The position numbers and the translations under genes are program-made. A DNA stretch of 64,000 bases, taken from contig REDI01000043.1 in NCBI GenBank assembly GCA_007693595.1, forward strand, positions 124,001 to 188,000. The letters run 5' to 3'. This document shows positions 44,625 through 52,775 of the stretch, one piece after another. A model generated the notes under the pieces. That model was not told where the DNA came from, did not search any database, and was given only the letters and a program-made list of their open reading frames with translations. This DNA comes from Deltaproteobacteria bacterium (lineage in GTDB: Bacteria; Myxococcota_A; UBA796; GCA-2862545). Numbering within the stretch: position 1 is the first letter of the stretch; each line of letters starts with the position of its first letter.

Positions 44625-45284
44625 CTAGGTGCACTCACCGGAGCCGTACCATTCGCAGCTCAAGTTGCTCCAGAGCGAGACGCCACCGTTGTAGTGCTCA
44701 CCGTTTGGGGCCCAGGCTCGTGCGGTGTCATAGCCGATCGCGGTGCCGTCGCTGCGGCGATCGACCCCCCAGTAGGCGTCGCTGATCCCGACGGCGTCGT
44801 TCGCGACGTCGTTGACGTAGTCTTGGGGACAAGTGGTCATGCTGACGTCTACGTTGCCGATGTTGTAGGTCAAGGTCAGGTCGCATGCGCCACAAGCATC
44901 GCCTCCACCGTCGCGCCGGGTTCCGGTGAGCGAGAAGGCGACCACACACATCTCATCGTCGGCAGCATCGCTGTTCTGCCAGTCGGACGTCTCGCGCCAG
45001 GCTGCGTTCGCGAAGAGCACGACATAGAACCGACCGCCGATCTCGTCATCGTCCAAGAAGTTGACGTCGGCAGCGAAATAGCGCTCAGCCCCTTCGATGT
45101 CGCGGCAGATAAGCCCTTCGCTCGTCTCGAACTCGACGCAGGCGTCGAGGTCGGGCTCGATGAGATCGAGGACCGAGGTACGGTTCGAGTCGAAGCCGTT
45201 GTCGCTGCTATCGCTGTCGCTTCCATTGTCTTCTCCTCCGCACGCGAACATCGCGGTCGCGGAGATCAGTATCCATTTCTTCAT
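44625..45284 (-). CDS. Small Cys-containing lipoprotein
   Basis: 219 residues. Signal MKKWILISATAMFACGGE with lipobox Cys15, then an Asp/Ser/Asn-rich spacer, a layout common in deltaproteobacterial lipoproteins. The mature domain has eight or so Cys (CVEFETSEGLICRD, GACDLTLTYNIG, LSCEWYGSGEC) and probably disulfides. No family recognised. Monocistronic, convergent with the propeller gene; a weak G/C hairpin (44556-44573) lies between them. Confidence 0.8.
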   Translation of the reverse strand: MKKWILISATAMFACGGEDNGSDSDSSDNGFDSNRTSVLDLIEPDLDACVEFETSEGLICRDIEGAERYFAADVNFLDDDEIGGRFYVVLFANAAWRETSDWQNSDAADDEMCVVAFSLTGTRRDGGGDACGACDLTLTYNIGNVDVSMTTCPQDYVNDVANDAVGISDAYWGVDRRSDGTAIGYDTARAWAPNGEHYNGGVSLWSNLSCEWYGSGECT

Positions 45285-45402
45285 CTGCTCCTCCTGTAGC
45301 GCTAGTGTGCCTCAAGTTGGGTCGGACCGAAAGGGTGACGTCGCGCTTTCTTCGGTATCCCCTGACACGGGTAAGGAATGCGTCGGTTCAGCGGCGATCG
45401 GC

Positions 45403-47892
45403 TCAATCGAACCGCAGCGCCACGCCGATCCTTAGCTCCCCTCCTAGCTGGGTGAGGCGTATTCGGGCGTCGAGGTCTTCGGCGGGTCGACGATGGTGAC
45501 GGGCGTCTCCGCCGAGGGCGACGGTGAGCGCGAGCTCGTCGGCCACGGGCAGGTCGGAGCGGAGCTCCAGCCGGGCGACGGAGGGCCCCGGAGTCCAGAC
45601 GGTCTGGGCGTCGAGCTCGATCAACAGCGGCCCTGGGCTGTAGCGCAGCCCGCCTCCGATGCGAGGGCCGAGGACGCCGAAGCGGTCGAAGGACGCGGTC
45701 GCCCGGCCGGGATCGGCGTAGCGGATCACGCCCCCGTGAAGCCTCGACAGACCCAGCCCCGCATAGGCGGACCAGGGGCCCTCGACCCAAGCGCGGTAGC
45801 GCGCCCCGACCTCGACCTCGATCGGGGCGGCACCCGAGCGGTCGGTGCCGACCGCGACGCGATAGACGCCAGCTCGGGCGCGGAGATCGAGCCCGACCCT
45901 TCGGTCTGGATCGGGCCAGATCTCCCCGTCGAGATGGGCGAAGGTCTGCCCGAAGAGGGCGGCGGTGCTGAAGCTGGAGGCCGGGGCATACTGGTTGGCT
46001 TGATCCCCGTCGACCCGCGCTGTGTACCGAAAGGGAGCGTTCACCAGGGCGCCGCGAAGCCGGGCTAGGGGCGGAGCAACCGAGGTGGAGGCCGCTCGCT
46101 TGGGCGCGACCTTGGGCACGACGGCGCCGATGGGAACCTGACGGATCCCGGATGGAGTTAGGGTGAGGGTCGGGAGTCTGCTGCGCCAGCGCGCTAGGAG
46201 TTCGAGCTCATCGGCGCTGCCTGAAGGGGGGAGGGGTGGCCCTGGCTCGGCCTGACCGCGCCCTTGGGGGACGGTCTGCCACATCGACACGAGGACCTCG
46301 CGCCCTGCGCCTTGGACCTCGACGCTGCTGTGACCGGGGCTACGTCCACTTCGTATCTGGACCGAGGCGAGACCGTGGCGGTCGGTCCGCGCCTTCTCAG
46401 GCACGGCCAGATCTCCGTCGACGACGCGCAGGTCGAGGGAGGTCTCGGGAACGGGCATGCCCAGGGCGTCGACCGCTAGGATCAGAAGGGTGGTGGTCGA
46501 GCTACCATCCGCGGGAAGATCAGGGGTGATCGGCCAGGCGAGGAGGTGTCGTGCGGGCTGGCCGGTGGGCTGCGGTGGGACCCAGCCGAAGATCTCGACG
46601 ATACCGGCGTCGCGCATGGCTTGAAAGGTGGTGACGTACGAGCCGTCGGCCTGGCGGGAGGGGCGGCGGGTGGTCCTAGCGCCTTGGGCGACGATCGAAG
46701 GGTGTCGCCCTGCGCTTAGGGGATCGTCGGGGTTGGCCACTTGGGCGGTGATCCGAAGGGTGCCACCGGGGGACAGGGACGCGGGCTCGATCTCGAGATC
46801 GAGCGGTGGAGCGTCGGGCACGATCCGCAGGCGCGCCGAGGCGCGCTCGTCGAAGGCCGTGACGGTGATCGCGGGGGTACCGGCCGCAGGTAGGCTCCAA
46901 GGAATGAAGAGCACGCTACCCTCTGTGGTGATGGGGCCGATCGACCCTTCGCTCACCTCGACTTGGACCTGGTCGGGCTCGCACCAGACCCCGGCGGGCG
47001 TGACGCACCCGACCGGCACGAGGAGCTCATGCTTGGCTGGGACTCGCTCGGGGAGGGGAGCGAGCACGACCCCACCGTTCGGCGAGAGCGGGAGGTCGCG
47101 GGGTTCGCTCGAGGGAGTGGGCCCGCTGAATGAGAGGGTCCCCCGGCGCTGATCGGGATGGACCTCGACGCGAAAGGAGACGTCGCCCGCGCGGCTGACC
47201 GGGGTCGGGCCGTAGGTTCGATCCCCGATCTCCAGCGTCGCTTCGTGACCAGGCGGGCCTTCGAAGGAGAGGGCGCGCTCCGCGGTCAAGGGCAGGACGA
47301 GGGCGCTCGCGCGCTCGGTCGGTGCCGCCGGATCGATCACCAAGGCGACGGCGTAACCTGGCTGGGTCAGGCGGCCTGGAGCGGTAAAGCGGGTCAGGTA
47401 GCTCCCATCGGGGGACGGGACGACCTTGCCGACGGTGCCGGTGCTCGTCACGGCACGCAGCGTGGGCGGCGCGGTGGCGGGGCCCTCCGCAGGACGCAGG
47501 GTCAGGGTCGTGCTGCGGCCCGAGGGCACGGGGAGGGGGTCGGCGTTCAGCTCGATCTTCGAGCCCCATCCCGGATGAAGCCGGAGGGGGAGCTCGAGAT
47601 CTTCGTGGACGGTGCCGCCTCGTAGGCGGAGGTGCAGGGTGGTGGTGGTGGAGCTGGGGACGGCAGGGGGGAGATAGACGATCTGATAGCCGCCCTCGAC
47701 GGGCTCGATCGCGCGGACCTCGCCCAGGGGTGCGCGGGCACGGATCCGAAGACCGGGGGGCGCGATCACATGCAGCAGCGCAGGAGTCTCGCCATCGGCC
47801 ACCAAGGGAGGGGCGGGGAGCCCTTGAGGTGCGCCGAGGGCTGGGCTCCCGAGCAACATGATGGCGAGCAGCAGTAGGGTGAGCGAACGCAT
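45403..47892 (-). CDS. Large exported Ig-domain protein with C-terminal barrel-like domain
   Basis: 829 residues. Signal peptide (MRSLTLLLLAIMLLGSPALG). A chain of beta-sandwich domains follows, the clearest being Big_1/invasin-like with LLILAVDALGMPVPETSLDL and ARTDRHGLASVQIRSG near residue 500. The last about 190 residues look like a small outer-membrane beta-barrel (RVGLDLRARAGVYRVAVG, RIGGGLRYSPGPLLIELDAQ, ending ELRIGVALRFD). Probably surface-exposed or periplasm-spanning. ATG at 47892 is at the signal peptide; 29 upstream codons are antisense-like and rejected. Confidence 0.82.
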   Translation of the reverse strand: MRSLTLLLLAIMLLGSPALGAPQGLPAPPLVADGETPALLHVIAPPGLRIRARAPLGEVRAIEPVEGGYQIVYLPPAVPSSTTTTLHLRLRGGTVHEDLELPLRLHPGWGSKIELNADPLPVPSGRSTTLTLRPAEGPATAPPTLRAVTSTGTVGKVVPSPDGSYLTRFTAPGRLTQPGYAVALVIDPAAPTERASALVLPLTAERALSFEGPPGHEATLEIGDRTYGPTPVSRAGDVSFRVEVHPDQRRGTLSFSGPTPSSEPRDLPLSPNGGVVLAPLPERVPAKHELLVPVGCVTPAGVWCEPDQVQVEVSEGSIGPITTEGSVLFIPWSLPAAGTPAITVTAFDERASARLRIVPDAPPLDLEIEPASLSPGGTLRITAQVANPDDPLSAGRHPSIVAQGARTTRRPSRQADGSYVTTFQAMRDAGIVEIFGWVPPQPTGQPARHLLAWPITPDLPADGSSTTTLLILAVDALGMPVPETSLDLRVVDGDLAVPEKARTDRHGLASVQIRSGRSPGHSSVEVQGAGREVLVSMWQTVPQGRGQAEPGPPLPPSGSADELELLARWRSRLPTLTLTPSGIRQVPIGAVVPKVAPKRAASTSVAPPLARLRGALVNAPFRYTARVDGDQANQYAPASSFSTAALFGQTFAHLDGEIWPDPDRRVGLDLRARAGVYRVAVGTDRSGAAPIEVEVGARYRAWVEGPWSAYAGLGLSRLHGGVIRYADPGRATASFDRFGVLGPRIGGGLRYSPGPLLIELDAQTVWTPGPSVARLELRSDLPVADELALTVALGGDARHHRRPAEDLDARIRLTQLGGELRIGVALRFD

Positions 47893-47948
47893 GGGGGTGA
47901 ACCTCAACGGAGGTCTACCGCGGTGGCCCGGACCGGGTGGAAGCCTGA

Positions 47949-49007
47949 TCAGTCCTTTGACACCTCGGCAGCGCCCCACAGCCCGAACGTGCGGTGGAGC
48001 CCCTTCAGCTCCCGGTGAGCATCACCCGGTGGGTTCGAGGGTTCAAAGCGTATCTGAGCGGCCAATCGCTGCTGCAGCGCGTCGGCACGCCACTCTGGCC
48101 CGAGGGTGCTGGCGTTGGCCAAGTCCTGGGCTTGCTGGAGCTTCGTGATCGAGGTGGGTCTCTCTGCGACCAGGTCCATCAGTCCCTCGGCCAGGGTGCG
48201 ATGGAAGCTCGCTCTGGGATGGTTCAGGGTGCGAAGGGTGCGGAGCCACGGCCGTCCCCACCGGCTCACGAACTCGGTCAGCTCGTTGGCGAGCGCGGCG
48301 CGCATGGCGGCGTCGAGGTTCCACGCCGAAGTCTCAAGATCGATCTCGGCGGCATCCGTAGCGTCGAGCAGGGCTTCGATGAGCTCCTCGGCGCGGCGTC
48401 GTCGGGGCTGCCACGCGACGTTCCACAAGGCGGGCCGGAGCAGTGTGAGCTGTGCCCACCACAGCGAGGTTGGCGTGTCGGGGGCGTCGGGGTGGCGATG
48501 CGGGCCCTCCCCGAAGCGCCGAGGCTCCAGGTGCAGGTAGTGGTCGACCAACTCATCGAGAGTGTCCAGGTCCCCCGAGCAAGAGAGGTGCCACGCGCGC
48601 TGGGCCTGCCCGGTGGCGGCGAGCCACGGGTCGCCCGCCGCCTGGGCGCTCTCGCTGAAGCGGCGCCAAAGCTCGGCGGGGCGCTTGTCGTGATAGCCCC
48701 TTCGGTCCCACCATCTCTGGGTGAGGGGAGGAAGCGCCTTGAGCGCGACCGGGCCACCGAGGGCGTCTTCGCTGTCGAGCAGGTGGTCGAAGGCGAGGTC
48801 CAAGGCCTGGAAGTCGTCGTAGTCGTATGCGGCCTTTGCGAGCTTCCAGGCGGTGCGCTCGTGGTCTCGTGGTGCCTCTGAGCTCGCCAGGAGCTCGGTC
48901 GCCCGGGTCAGGAGCTCAAGCACCCGTGCTCCCTCGCCTCGGCGTCGGGCGTGGCGGGCCTCTTCGAGGCAGGCGTGGGCGAGGTCGTGTCGAGTGCGGG
49001 CGTCCAT
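47949..49007 (-). CDS. Helical repeat protein of unknown function
   Basis: 352 residues, nearly all helical, with TPR/HEAT-like character (ACLEEARHARRRGEGARVLELL, AWKLAKAAYDYDDFQALDLAF, WLAATGQAQRAWHLSCSGDLD). No signal peptide, metal site or catalytic motif. It precedes the Ig-domain gene by about 56 bases on the same strand and is divergent from a small barrel-like gene. Confidence 0.7.
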   Translation of the reverse strand: MDARTRHDLAHACLEEARHARRRGEGARVLELLTRATELLASSEAPRDHERTAWKLAKAAYDYDDFQALDLAFDHLLDSEDALGGPVALKALPPLTQRWWDRRGYHDKRPAELWRRFSESAQAAGDPWLAATGQAQRAWHLSCSGDLDTLDELVDHYLHLEPRRFGEGPHRHPDAPDTPTSLWWAQLTLLRPALWNVAWQPRRRRAEELIEALLDATDAAEIDLETSAWNLDAAMRAALANELTEFVSRWGRPWLRTLRTLNHPRASFHRTLAEGLMDLVAERPTSITKLQQAQDLANASTLGPEWRADALQQRLAAQIRFEPSNPPGDAHRELKGLHRTFGLWGAAEVSKD

Positions 49008-49047
49008 CTCTCAGGCGTAGTAGGTGAGGCGCGAGGAGGCCAACACG

Positions 49048-49722
49048 GTGTCGATGCTCCGAGCGCTGACTCTGTCGATCCTGGCGATGCCTGCGGCCAT
49101 GGCGGCCTCTCCGGCCCTCGAGGGGGGGATCGGGCTCGGCACCTGGACCTGGATCGGCCCTCTCGCCGCGGAGCAACCCGTCCATCCGGGCTTCGTGCTC
49201 ACCTTCGACGAGGTGGTGGACCGGCGGCTTCTCCTCAAGGATCCTACCGCGCTCCCGGCCTCCCTCCAAGATCGGGCAGGTTCGGTGCACGAGGTTCGGC
49301 TGCGCCGGTACCCTTGGATCCCTGAGAGCCTGATCCTCTCGCCCCGCTTTCAGCAGACCGGCATGGTCGGAGCCTCATGGCGCCCTCTCGTCATCGGTCG
49401 GCCGCTCGCGACCGGGCCGGTGTCCCTCTCGGCCGATGCAGGGCTTCGGGTCACGGCTTTGTATCTCTGGTCGAGCTCCTTGCCGGATCCCGCCGATGGC
49501 TCCAAGTCCTTCTTCTTGCGCCCGGGTGTCGATCTGTCTCTCGATCTAGGGTTTGCGCTCAGCGACCGTACGACCTTGCGGATCGGCGCCGAGGGGCACG
49601 CTTACCTGCCACAGGCCATCTCTGGCTTCGGTCTGGGGCGGGCCGGGGACCGTATGGCCCTGGTGGCGCGGGGCATCGCCGAGGTGCGGGTCCGCCTGCG
49701 GCGATCCCTCCCGTCTCCCTAG
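49048..49722 (+). CDS. Exported small beta-barrel-like protein
   Basis: 224 residues. Signal peptide LRALTLSILAMPAAMA. The mature part has strand-like alternation (IGLGTWTWIGPLAAEQ, PVSLSADAGLRVTALYLW, GVDLSLDLGFALSDRTTLRIGAEG) consistent with a small outer-membrane barrel or beta-sandwich. The GTG at 49048 was chosen because GAGGAGG at 49033-49039 is eight bases upstream; ATG at 49054 and GTG at 49024 are alternatives. Function unknown. Confidence 0.7.
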   Translation: MSMLRALTLSILAMPAAMAASPALEGGIGLGTWTWIGPLAAEQPVHPGFVLTFDEVVDRRLLLKDPTALPASLQDRAGSVHEVRLRRYPWIPESLILSPRFQQTGMVGASWRPLVIGRPLATGPVSLSADAGLRVTALYLWSSSLPDPADGSKSFFLRPGVDLSLDLGFALSDRTTLRIGAEGHAYLPQAISGFGLGRAGDRMALVARGIAEVRVRLRRSLPSP

Positions 49723-49748
49723 GAGGGTGGGTGGGGCGGTCGGGCGTT

Positions 49749-50873
49749 CTACGCGTCGCCCCTCGCTGCCCACCGTCGGAACCCTGCAGGATCCGTGGCG
49801 ATCCTCGACATGAGGTCGTCGGGGACGACCCCGGCCCGCAGCTGGACGATCTGCGGATCTTGGCCGAGTACCTGGGCCAGACGTACAAGCGCCTCGCACG
49901 AGAGCTGGCGCTCACCGGACTCCACCCGACTGATCCAAGACTTGGAGACCCCGAGTTGCTGCCCGAGCTCGGCCTGACTGAGCCGGAGTTCCCCCCTCCG
50001 CGCTCTCAGCCAGTCCGCGAAGGAGAGGGGTTCGACGGTCTGCTCGGCGCCGATCTGCGCAGGATCGATCGTGGACGTCGTGGGCCAACGCACCCGCGCG
50101 AAGGCGCTGTGGTTGTGGATGGACTCGGCGTTGTCGGCCTCGACCTCGACCGAGGTGACACCAGGCAGGCCCCGGAGCGCCAAGATCGACTCGCGCACCA
50201 GATCCTCGACGAAGCGGGGGTTGTCGTAGGCCAACTCGGTCACGTACTTCTCGTCCTCGCGCTTGAGCAGTGCGAAGAGGGGGGCGGACGCGACGGACTC
50301 GATGGCCTCGATGACATCTTCAATCCAGACCATCTGAGAGGAGATGACCTTGGCACGAACCAGGCTGCGCTGGTTGTGGGCGCCGTAGTCGCTGATCGCC
50401 TTGGAACAGGGACAGAGGCTGGTGACGGGGACCTCGACGTGCAGGGCGAACGAGACGGTGTCGCCGTGACGTTCTGCCTGGAAGGAGCACTGACTGTCGA
50501 GCCAGGAAGGGACGCCGCTCACAGGGGCCAGCTTGCGTACGAAGTATGGAAAGTCGGCCCGAAGCTGCACCGACTGGGCTTCGAGGCGGCGCTGCATGCT
50601 GGCGAGCAGGTCGGGCAGGGTGCGCAGCGAGAGCTCTCCGCCGTTGGCTTCGAGACACTCGACGAGGCGGCTCATGTGGGTGCCCTTCTGGGTCGCCGGA
50701 AGACGGACCGAGAGGCTCAGGGTCGCGACGGTCGACTGGCGTCTGCGGTCGCGGTCCATCACGACGACCGGCCAGCGCAGGTCGCGGATGCCTACCGCAT
50801 CGATGGGCAGACCGCGCTCATCGTGCTCGGCGGCGTGGTCGGGGAGCTGCTCTCGATCGGGTCGATGGTTCAT
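49749..50873 (-). CDS. folE2: GTP cyclohydrolase FolE2 fused to an XRE-type HTH domain
   Basis: 374 residues. The N-terminal about 270 residues are GTP cyclohydrolase IB (FolE2/MptA): KGTHMSRL, metal-ligand region SLCPCSKAIS (Cys154/Cys156), and ESIHNHSAFARV. The family makes dihydroneopterin triphosphate for folate or queuosine and can use metals other than zinc. About 100 extra residues follow, with a helix-turn-helix of the Cro/XRE type (LSQAELGQQLGVSKSWISR, about 298-316). Normal FolE2 ends near 260-300. No folate or queuosine gene is adjacent. The fusion is in one continuous frame. Confidence 0.92.
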   Translation of the reverse strand: MNHRPDREQLPDHAAEHDERGLPIDAVGIRDLRWPVVVMDRDRRRQSTVATLSLSVRLPATQKGTHMSRLVECLEANGGELSLRTLPDLLASMQRRLEAQSVQLRADFPYFVRKLAPVSGVPSWLDSQCSFQAERHGDTVSFALHVEVPVTSLCPCSKAISDYGAHNQRSLVRAKVISSQMVWIEDVIEAIESVASAPLFALLKREDEKYVTELAYDNPRFVEDLVRESILALRGLPGVTSVEVEADNAESIHNHSAFARVRWPTTSTIDPAQIGAEQTVEPLSFADWLRARRGELRLSQAELGQQLGVSKSWISRVESGERQLSCEALVRLAQVLGQDPQIVQLRAGVVPDDLMSRIATDPAGFRRWAARGDA

Positions 50874-50999
50874 GGCGGTCGTCTAGCCGGCCCTCACCAT
50901 CTGGTCAACTCATCGTTGTCTCGTTTGGAAACCACCCTGGGAGAGAGGCCGCTCCCCGAGGCTTGGCCCATGGAGCGACGGCAGGCTCCGCGGGCAAGG

Positions 51000-51650
51000 C
51001 TACGGCCCGCGGCGGTCGGGGGCGGAGCGCACCGTGGCTGTCGGGTCGGGGATCTCTGGACGGTAGCCCCGCGATTGCCACCGCTCGAGCCAGACCCGCT
51101 CCATGGAGACGGTGGAGATGTTGTGCCCATCCTGGGCTCGCCTGGGGTAGACCACCGTGGTCGGGGGTAGGGCGAGCACGGCGCCCGGGGTGGCGGCAGC
51201 GGGCCAGGTTCCCGGTGAGAAGAGCATGCGCTCGGTGAAGACCGAGTTGTCGATCCGCCAGCACACCTCGGCGGGGTCGGCCACGCAGGCGATCGCGTGA
51301 ACTTTGTGGTGGCCGACTCGGGTCACGAGCACCTGTGGCGGGGGATCGGGAGCCAGGGTCGCTTCGGTGACGTAGAGGGGTACGCGGGTGCCGCGATCTC
51401 CCGCGGAGACTTCGATGGAGGCACCGTCGTGCGGACGGGCGATCACCCTCACCGGGGCGAGCAGGGGAGCGCTCGGGGCACGGCCGAAGGTCAGCTCGGC
51501 CAGCAGGCCCCAGCCTCTCCGCTTGAGCGCTTCGCGGTAGGCCTTGCGGTCTTCGGCGAGCGGCCCGATGAGGACCGCTTGCCGCGACTGCACGCAGCCT
51601 ACGAGGTAGGCGCGCGTTCCGGTCTTGCCGACGATGGCGACGACCTCCAT
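51000..51650 (-). CDS. Protein of unknown function
   Basis: 216 residues, beta-rich, no signal peptide. Notable stretches are VAIVGKTGTRAYLVGCVQSR, DRKAYREALKRRGWG, HDGASIEVSAGDRGTRVPLY and VCWRIDNSVFTERM. GKTGTR is not a usable Walker A (no Ser/Thr after Gly-Lys in the right position). No family recognised. Isolated between folE2 and the metallophosphoesterase with roughly 115-125 base gaps on both sides. Confidence 0.65.
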   Translation of the reverse strand: MEVVAIVGKTGTRAYLVGCVQSRQAVLIGPLAEDRKAYREALKRRGWGLLAELTFGRAPSAPLLAPVRVIARPHDGASIEVSAGDRGTRVPLYVTEATLAPDPPPQVLVTRVGHHKVHAIACVADPAEVCWRIDNSVFTERMLFSPGTWPAAATPGAVLALPPTTVVYPRRAQDGHNISTVSMERVWLERWQSRGYRPEIPDPTATVRSAPDRRGP

Positions 51651-51764
51651 GGTCGCTCCTAGGCGGGGGGGAGGTCTTCATCCTAGCGCTTGAGCTTAGC
51701 GTTGGGGGGGGCGGTCCTCAGGAACCCCCAGGCGCGTAGCCTTTTCGACACTGACGAAAAACTT

Positions 51765-52775
51765 TCATCGGTCCACGTTCGGGGCGCCGGGCTGGGACAC
51801 GGTCCCCCCTCGAGTTTTATTGGCTTCATAAGCTGCCGAGCCTGTCTCGTCGTAGAAGGCGATGGTTGCGTCGTCGGGGCGAAGCTCGATCCAGACGAAG
51901 CCCGGGTGCTCGGCCTCGAAGAGGCTTTCGTTGCCCCGGTCGACCAAGGGGGTCGTCTTGGCGCCCGCGCCGCTCACGATCCAGGTCGTGCCGCAGGCCT
52001 CGTGCCATTGGAGGTTGTGATCGTGGCCGGTGAGCACGAGATCGAAGCGCCCGCAGACCGAGCCCTCGAAGAACCGCTGTAGGCCGGTGCCCGCCGCGTA
52101 GGGGACGCCCGGTAATCCTTCGTAGGAGCCTGCGTTCCCATGTTTTCCGTTCGAGAGGTAGGGGTGGTGGCCCAGGGCGATCCGCCAGCGAGAGGTGCTG
52201 TGCTGAACGGTGCGATCGAGCCAGCTCCGCTGGGCCGTGGCGTCGTCCCAGTAGAGCTCTTGGGTGTCGAGTCCCCACAGCCCGACCGGGCCGGCCTGGG
52301 TGAGCCAGGTCGTGGAGGGCATGTGGAAGCCTGAGGTCCGGTTGGCCCACCGGGCCTGCCAGATGGCGCGACGCCGGTCGTAGAGCTGCCCGTAGTCATG
52401 GTTCCCGAGCACCATATAGACGGGAAGCCCGAGAGGAGCGTAGACGTCGCCGACGATCTCGTCCATGCGAGGATCGTCCGGCGTCTCCATGCCGCTCGGG
52501 TAGAGGTTGTCGCCGAGGAGGACCAGGAAGTCGCAGCCTCGCGCTTTGCAGACCCTACCGACCGCGTCCCGCACCTGGCGCTGAGCTGGGCTGTCGTCGC
52601 CCACATCACCCAGCGCGATCAAGCGGACGCGCTCGGGATCAGAGACCTCGGGCGCGGGAGCGACCACCGGGTCGGGCCGCTTGGGACCCGAGTACCACCA
52701 CAGGCCGGCCCCGATGCCTGCCGAGAGGATCAGCACCAGCCCCAAGAAGGCGCGGAGGTAGGTCTTGGTCGTCAT
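51765..52775 (-). CDS. Membrane-anchored metallophosphoesterase (acid phosphatase-like)
   Basis: 336 residues. N-terminal anchor about 8-27. Calcineurin-like dimetal motifs in order: GDVGD (56-60), GDNLY (88-92), GNHDYG (124-129), GHHPYLS, and GHDHNLQW. This layout is closest to the purple-acid-phosphatase/tartrate-resistant type and predicts an extracytoplasmic phosphomonoesterase. It overlaps pheT by ATGA, an odd partner for a synthetase gene. Confidence 0.92.
   Translation of the reverse strand: MTTKTYLRAFLGLVLILSAGIGAGLWWYSGPKRPDPVVAPAPEVSDPERVRLIALGDVGDDSPAQRQVRDAVGRVCKARGCDFLVLLGDNLYPSGMETPDDPRMDEIVGDVYAPLGLPVYMVLGNHDYGQLYDRRRAIWQARWANRTSGFHMPSTTWLTQAGPVGLWGLDTQELYWDDATAQRSWLDRTVQHSTSRWRIALGHHPYLSNGKHGNAGSYEGLPGVPYAAGTGLQRFFEGSVCGRFDLVLTGHDHNLQWHEACGTTWIVSGAGAKTTPLVDRGNESLFEAEHPGFVWIELRPDDATIAFYDETGSAAYEANKTRGGTVSQPGAPNVDR

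Noticed and set aside
49377-51170. 597-residue plus-strand frame over folE2 and neighbours
   Set aside because: It runs antisense to FolE2 and overlaps other real genes; composition is that of a reverse-strand shadow in high-G+C DNA.
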